Positions 33,783 through 36,233 of a DNA stretch of 36,233 nt are shown piece by piece; within the stretch, counting starts at the first letter, position 1; each line of letters opens with the position of its first letter. A program made the translations under genes and the position numbers. Source of the DNA: Pseudomonas duriflava (GTDB lineage: Bacteria > Pseudomonadota > Gammaproteobacteria > Pseudomonadales > Pseudomonadaceae); contig NZ_VLKY01000022.1 of assembly GCF_007830155.1 (NCBI RefSeq), positions 1-36,233 of the forward strand, read 5' to 3'. The notes under the pieces are model-generated. The model did not search any database. It was not told where the DNA came from and saw only the letters and a list, made by a program, of their open reading frames with translations.

Positions 33783-34138
33783 ATGAAAAATTACCCGCGC
33801 CTTCTTAGCTGTTTGCTTTAGTGGTCTCTGCCATCAACAACCTGACGAAATATACAAACTCAATGACCATTCTACCGTCGTGCTGCTGAGGCATCCTCCT
33901 CATCCGTACGAGGGAGCCTACACGCACGCGTACGAGGGTTATAGGGACGAGGCCTCTGTCCTCATGAGCGTAGTTATTCCTGTTCCTTCTACAACAGAAG
34001 AAAAAACAGGAATTGGTTGAGACAACTAGCTTTGTGTCTTCTCTGTCAATATCCGAAACAGAGGGAGTATCTGGATATCAGTTCAATGAAGGGCTAGCGC
34101 CTGCAATCGCCCAGGAAAACTTAACACAGTGTCCGTGA
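33783..34138 (+). pseudogene. small secreted/lipoprotein-like gene with two A-tract frameshifts
   Basis: ATG at 33783 is followed by five A (33786-33790). With four A the reading would be MKITRAFLAVCFSGLCHQQP, a lipoprotein-like signal, then 60 more residues (LRHPPHPYEGAYTHAYEGYR and so on) to a TGA at 34018-34020. Near that end lies a six-A run (34001-34006); removing one A continues the reading (ELVETTSFVSS...) to the TGA at 34136-34138, about 117 residues. I do not recognise the family, and there is no strong ribosome site. It could be a pseudogene, homopolymer sequencing errors or, less likely, a slippage-controlled gene. Confidence 0.35.
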
Positions 34139-34155
34139 TTAGTTAACTATTATAA

Positions 34156-34362
34156 CTTGTACAGTTACCTTTTTTAGCGACATTGACTTACACTAGCCCA
34201 GCTGCCCATTATCTGCACGGAGCGGATCTTTCCTGGCTGATATCCATCGTGTTTACGGCATCGCTCTGTCTGTTACTTGCCAAGCGTGACACGGCTTACC
34301 AACGCCAAACAGACTTCGACTCAGTCCCACTGGGTCAACGCTCATTAAGTGATTGCTCATAA
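34156..34362 (+). pseudogene. C-terminal remnant of an NCS1 nucleobase permease
   Basis: An open frame of 68 codons without a start ends at the TAA at 34360-34362. It contains LVQLPFL, then YTSPAAHYLHGADLSWLISI, resembling the last helices of NCS1 uracil/allantoin/cytosine permeases, which carry Y-x-G-P-x-A-x4-G-x-D-x-S-W there. It is followed at once by a good terminator. The N-terminal 85% of the gene is missing. Its position upstream of a purine-type catabolic operon may not be accidental. Confidence 0.5.
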
Positions 34363-34388
34363 AAAACCGACTCAAGGTTGGTTTTTTT
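34361..34388 (+). terminator. rho-independent terminator
   Basis: AACCGAC and GTTGGTT (34377-34383) form a stem with one G-T pair around a five-base loop, followed by a T-run to 34388 and preceded by six A, so it can also work leftward. It immediately follows the stop of the permease remnant. Confidence 0.8.
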
Positions 34389-34815
34389 ATTTCAAACACA
34401 TGCGCAGCCGTAGGCTTTTTTCTCCATGCAGACTAATGTCCAGTTTTTGCTGTTCGACCTCTTTATCTACACGCAAACCGCGGGTCAGTAGGCTTTTAAT
34501 CCTGAGCACGAGATTAAGGCGCTAGACGACGGTAAACAGGACGCTCTTGGCATGGATTAGGAGTTGGATTAAGAAGGTTTCGCCCGAACAACTGCGCAAG
34601 CGAATCGCTTGCCTTCCAGCAACTCCACTTCAACACTTTTTGGCTTTCGGTGTAATAAATCCAAGCTTTTGCTTTATTTGCAACGCTCCTCTACCTTTAC
34701 AGGGTTCAGTATGTTGTGTTCATCGGTCGAATCCATGATCAAGAGCAGGCATCGGGCAGACTCAGTGCAATAACCGCTCTCGGCTGCTCTAGATATTAGC
34801 TGAATCAGTGTGCGG
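34389..34815. other. gene-free stretch
   Basis: A plus-strand reading from 34426 to 34773 contains three internal stops (two TAG, one TAA) and some coding-like patches, but the stop density is near that of random DNA. I see no supportable gene. Confidence 0.4.
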
Positions 34816-35307
34816 CTAAACGCGGACGCCTGAAACCCGGCGAGCGTTCTTTTTCTGCAGTATCATTGATGCTTCGTTGTATGCGTTCTGGAAGGGATCG
34901 CCGCTGATCCAAATTACTGCCTTGTCTTCGTCTTCATCGTGAAAAATCCCACGATAAGTGATCAGCAGGCCCATCATAAAGTCAGTGGCCGCGTCTTCCG
35001 CTTCCTCAGCGACTACCAGCTCCAACACTGGGTATTGCAGAAACACCAGACACATTGCTAGCAGGCTAATGCCTTCGCCAACTTTCATCGCCTGGAACAG
35101 GTCGTCGAAAAGAGCCGGGTCGAAACCGTTCTCTTCGATGTCTTTGAAGTCGAATGCACTTAAATCGATTTCGACATCATCGAACGGCTCGTTGATCTGC
35201 GGATTGGCTAGCACCGGATGTACGAAATTAGCATTAGATTTGCCCAAACGGTTTTGCTTGGCCTTGGCCCGCTGTGCGCGTTTTTGTTGTTTATCTGGGG
35301 AAGCCAT
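34816..35307 (-). CDS. conserved hypothetical protein (Pseudomonas type)
   Basis: 163-residue protein. A strongly basic, lysine/arginine/glutamine-rich N-terminus (about residues 5-23, DKQQKRAQRAKAKQNRLGK) is followed by an acidic stretch (DDVEIDLSAFDFKDIEENGFD) and a mixed helical region. There is no signal peptide or membrane segment. AAGGAA lies about 11 bases before the ATG. The style matches small hypothetical proteins found in pseudomonads; I know of no function. It is the first apparently intact gene right of the decayed region and may mark the return to conserved chromosome. Confidence 0.8.
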   Translation of the reverse strand: MASPDKQQKRAQRAKAKQNRLGKSNANFVHPVLANPQINEPFDDVEIDLSAFDFKDIEENGFDPALFDDLFQAMKVGEGISLLAMCLVFLQYPVLELVVAEEAEDAATDFMMGLLITYRGIFHDEDEDKAVIWISGDPFQNAYNEASMILQKKNARRVSGVRV

Positions 35308-35420
35308 GGAAGCAAGTTCCTTATGAAGGTAGCCATATTCATGGCCAAGGGTTATCGGGCATATAGTGTATTCAGTCTTGGTTGGGTTCGCAGACCAAAA
35401 GCAGCTTTAAATTATCGGCC

Positions 35421-35657
35421 ATGTATCGCTCTGAACAGATCCAGTTGCTGACCCAGCGCAACGAATTGGCGGCGGCTGTTTCTCAGGCTTAGAGGATGCA
35501 GTATATTACCTGGCGGAAAAGTAGTGTGAGTCATACAACCTGTCTGGCAATAGACAACCTATGCCAGGGGGCTCGCTCAGTCGCTCAGGTATACCTCCTT
35601 GAGCGCATGGCTATTGACAGGCGCGTTGACGACCAACGGTCGAAACCCTGCCGATGA
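35421..35657 (+). pseudogene. possible small gene interrupted by TAG
   Basis: ATG at 35421 opens MYRSEQIQLLTQRNELAAAV and meets TAG at 35490-35492. The same frame then continues for 54 codons (including CLAIDNLCQGARSVAQVYLL) to TGA at 35655-35657. The first part looks like a short helical protein start. No ribosome site was seen. Weak; could be chance. Confidence 0.25.
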
Positions 35658-35793
35658 AGAGCCGGTTTTTCTTATGGAAGCAATGGACATTGCTTTTGCT
35701 TGTGTAAACTGCTGCAGGTCTCGCACTCTCCTCTCAGCCTCGGCAGTTGTTTTAACTAGAAGTAGCCCGGCTTCAAGCTTTAAGAGGTAGCCC

Positions 35794-35913
35794 ATGACGA
35801 CAATTGAGAATTGCCCTGCATGCGGCACTTGTGAGCTTGTACGTATGTATACCCTAAGCCTTCTATATTGTCCGGACTGCAATCTCTCGTTTGTATGGGT
35901 TTCTCATAGCTGA
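35794..35913 (+). CDS. 39-residue zinc-ribbon peptide
   Basis: MTTIENCPACGTCELVRMYT begins a short protein with two cysteine pairs: C7-P-A-C10 (plus C13) and C26-P-D-C29. This is the knuckle arrangement of a zinc ribbon. AGAGGT lies six bases before the ATG at 35794, and the stop is TGA at 35911-35913. Such mini zinc ribbons are often DNA- or RNA-associated; the role here is unknown. A minus-strand reading overlaps the start region but has no ribosome site. Confidence 0.55.
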   Translation: MTTIENCPACGTCELVRMYTLSLLYCPDCNLSFVWVSHS

Positions 35914-35995
35914 CCCTGCCAAAGCATGCCTTTTATTTTCCAGCGTCATTTTTAGTCATGAACAGACTCCAAAGCTGAGAGCCAGAGGGTCAGCT
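35908..35995. repeat. perfect 10-bp inverted repeat
   Basis: AGCTGACCCT (35908-35917, spanning the zinc-ribbon stop) and AGGGTCAGCT (35986-35995) are exact reverse complements 68 bases apart. It could form a long-loop transcript structure or mark the ends of a small mobile remnant. Confidence 0.6.
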
Positions 35996-36233
35996 TATTC
36001 CAGCTATAGTTGTATAGATTCTCTTAGACCTCTGCTACCCGACAGAACAAGGCATAAGTAAGCTTTTTTGATGCAAGAGTTAATGGTGCGATAACAGGTG
36101 CGCTTGATGAAAGACAATAGGCGAACGGCTTGGCGTCCCGTGAACAAGCCCCCTGAAACACCGGACATCGTTTTCCCCTTACCATAAGGGATAGGCAAAC
36201 GGTCGTGTTTATGACTACCAACAAAGACAGACA
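35996..36233. other. right-edge stretch without a supportable gene
   Basis: Short minus-strand readings exist but show no family features. CCCTTA-CCA-TAAGGG at about 36177-36191 is a small hairpin. Confidence 0.35.

Noticed and set aside
34426-34773. 116-codon plus-strand reading with three internal stops and patches such as NPEHEIKALDDGKQD
   Set aside because: Three stops in 116 codons is close to chance, and no family or start signal supports it.
35577-35882. 101-codon minus-strand reading near the right edge
   Set aside because: No ribosome binding site at either possible ATG, no recognisable domain, and it overlaps the better supported zinc-ribbon gene on the other strand.

Overview
This window looks like an accessory, catabolism-rich stretch of a Pseudomonas-type gammaproteobacterial chromosome. 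The basis is gene style: a PcaK-type (AAHS) transporter with an IclR regulator, peptide ABC systems, a PA0142-like deaminase, and a basic/acidic hypothetical protein of pseudomonad type near the right edge. I see no rRNA, tRNA, CRISPR array or intact insertion sequence. Intact operons alternate with decayed genes, which suggests repeated insertion and deletion.

1-5278: beta-oxidation module. A left-truncated 3-hydroxyacyl-CoA dehydrogenase and an enoyl-CoA hydratase (minus strand) diverge from an IclR regulator, an acyl-CoA dehydrogenase and an AAHS-family transporter (plus strand). Three related TTTC/GAAA operator-like sites lie in the AT-rich divergent promoter. The content resembles a dca-type route for a dicarboxylic or aromatic-side-chain acid. 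CoA activation and thiolysis genes are not seen here.

5279-10199: a decayed small gene with a 14-bp duplication, an AraC regulator, a VOC-fold protein translationally coupled to a trimethylamine-dehydrogenase/dienoyl-CoA-reductase-like flavoenzyme (one of its four Fe-S cysteines is replaced), and a secreted cupin.

10200-19181: about 0.9 kb without an intact gene but with GAACCAAT repeats, then a compact operon: GntR/FadR-type regulator, two peptide-ABC ATPases, periplasmic binding protein, two permeases and a gamma-glutamyltransferase-like Ntn hydrolase. The probable role is import and hydrolysis of gamma-glutamyl compounds such as glutathione.

19434-22006: a LysR regulator divergent from a broken peptide-binding-protein gene (two stops, a frameshift, lost 3' end), followed by a transposase fragment.

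22007-27323: two facing modules, each with an SDR oxidoreductase and a paralogous small VOC protein under a divergent regulator (TetR in one, AraC in the other). One module also has a saccharopine-dehydrogenase-like oxidoreductase. The TetR promoter region carries three copies of TTTAG-N6-CTA.

27842-33186: a minus-strand operon of NMT1/THI5-like binding protein (apparent frameshift), Rieske mononuclear-iron oxygenase, ABC ATPase, ABC permease and 8-oxoguanine/guanine-deaminase-like amidohydrolase. A good sigma-54 promoter match lies about 280 bp upstream. This is the most promising candidate for an undescribed pathway: uptake, oxidation and deamination of a nitrogen heterocycle, perhaps a purine derivative.

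33187-36233: mostly decayed DNA. It holds a small secreted-protein gene with two apparent A-tract frameshifts, the C-terminal tail of an NCS1 nucleobase permease with its terminator, an intact hypothetical protein and a 39-residue zinc-ribbon peptide.
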